Positions 36,274 through 36,429 of a stretch of DNA of 36,429 bases are shown here, in pieces. This DNA is from Verrucomicrobiota bacterium (GTDB lineage Bacteria > Verrucomicrobiota > Verrucomicrobiia > Limisphaerales > SIBE01). Position 1 is the first letter of the stretch; each line of letters begins with the position of its first letter. The stretch covers positions 1 through 36,429 of the forward strand of contig VHCZ01000034.1 in the NCBI GenBank assembly GCA_016871535.1, written 5' to 3'. Both the position numbers and the translations under genes were made by a program. The notes under the pieces are model-generated. The model searched no databases. It was not told the origin of the DNA and saw only the letters and a list, made by a program, of their open reading frames with translations.

Positions 36274-36429
36274 TTCCAGGTCTCCTTCCAGACGCGGTTG
36301 GAAAGCACGCCCGAATACGGCTCGCTGGGACAGGCTTGCTCGCTAATGAATGATTTCAACAAAGTCGGGAAACTCGGATTCGCGTGATCGCGTGAGGGGT
36401 GCGATTAAAACTGTCGGTCAACAAAGTCT
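36274..36429. other. 3' flank of the operon; partial palindromic repeat only
   Basis: No gene is visible. GGCTCGCTGGGACAGGCTTG at 36319-36338 is a partial relative, in opposite orientation, of the arm of the element at 10583-10668. No hairpin plus T-run terminator is seen directly after the stop at 36273. Confidence 0.5.

Overview
The window reads as part of a chromosome of a member of the Verrucomicrobiota, probably the Pedosphaera/Limisphaera side of the phylum. The assignment rests on several features taken together: a very large exported protein built from lamin-tail domains around a CotH kinase; a secreted DUF1080 protein; Ser/Thr kinases with an ADIGLVT activation segment; exported proteins ending in a 'LQASTNLVNW...RFHRA' module; the GyrA/GyrB sequences; and intergenic DNA full of short palindromic and heptamer repeats. 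It is inferred from sequence reading only, with no database search.

Layout. Positions 276-9197 (minus) hold a 2973-residue exported multidomain protein. It is followed by a secreted DUF1080 protein (minus, 9562-10386). On the plus strand come thioredoxin reductase (trxB), imidazoleglycerol-phosphate dehydratase (hisB), an ECF sigma factor with its overlapping membrane anti-sigma factor, a small exported protein, and the gyrB-gyrA pair. From 19390 to 27912 the minus strand carries a signalling block. In transcription order this is an adenylate-cyclase/kinase/CHASE2/kinase locus, an ECF sigma factor, and an exported FecR-TPR-beta-barrel fusion. From 28285 the plus strand has an AbiEii-like nucleotidyltransferase with a small overlapping partner, then a two-gene set of exported proteins: one with a flagellar FlgG-like core, and a large propeller/Ig-domain protein broken into three frames.

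How the genes may work together. The minus-strand block looks like one pathway. A cyclase/CHASE2/double-kinase sensor sits upstream of an ECF sigma factor, which is followed after 52 bases by a periplasmic FecR domain fused to TPRs and an outer-membrane barrel. The first kinase domain of the sensor is split between its HRD catalytic loop and its DFG motif by a tandem heptamer (four full CCGCACT copies). One more copy, or two fewer, would join the two frames into a single 1267-residue protein, so this could be a phase-variable switch.

Mobile DNA. Two small inverted-repeat elements (29501-29752 and 33817-34089) share a core sequence and are each flanked by a 3-bp TNA target duplication. The second lies inside a coding sequence. 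With its duplication it adds exactly 276 bp (92 codons) without a stop, and removing it on paper restores a normal Ig-like domain. The same gene also carries a 100-bp palindrome in frame and two apparent single-base deletions in homopolymer runs. I saw no tRNA, rRNA, CRISPR array or transposase gene.
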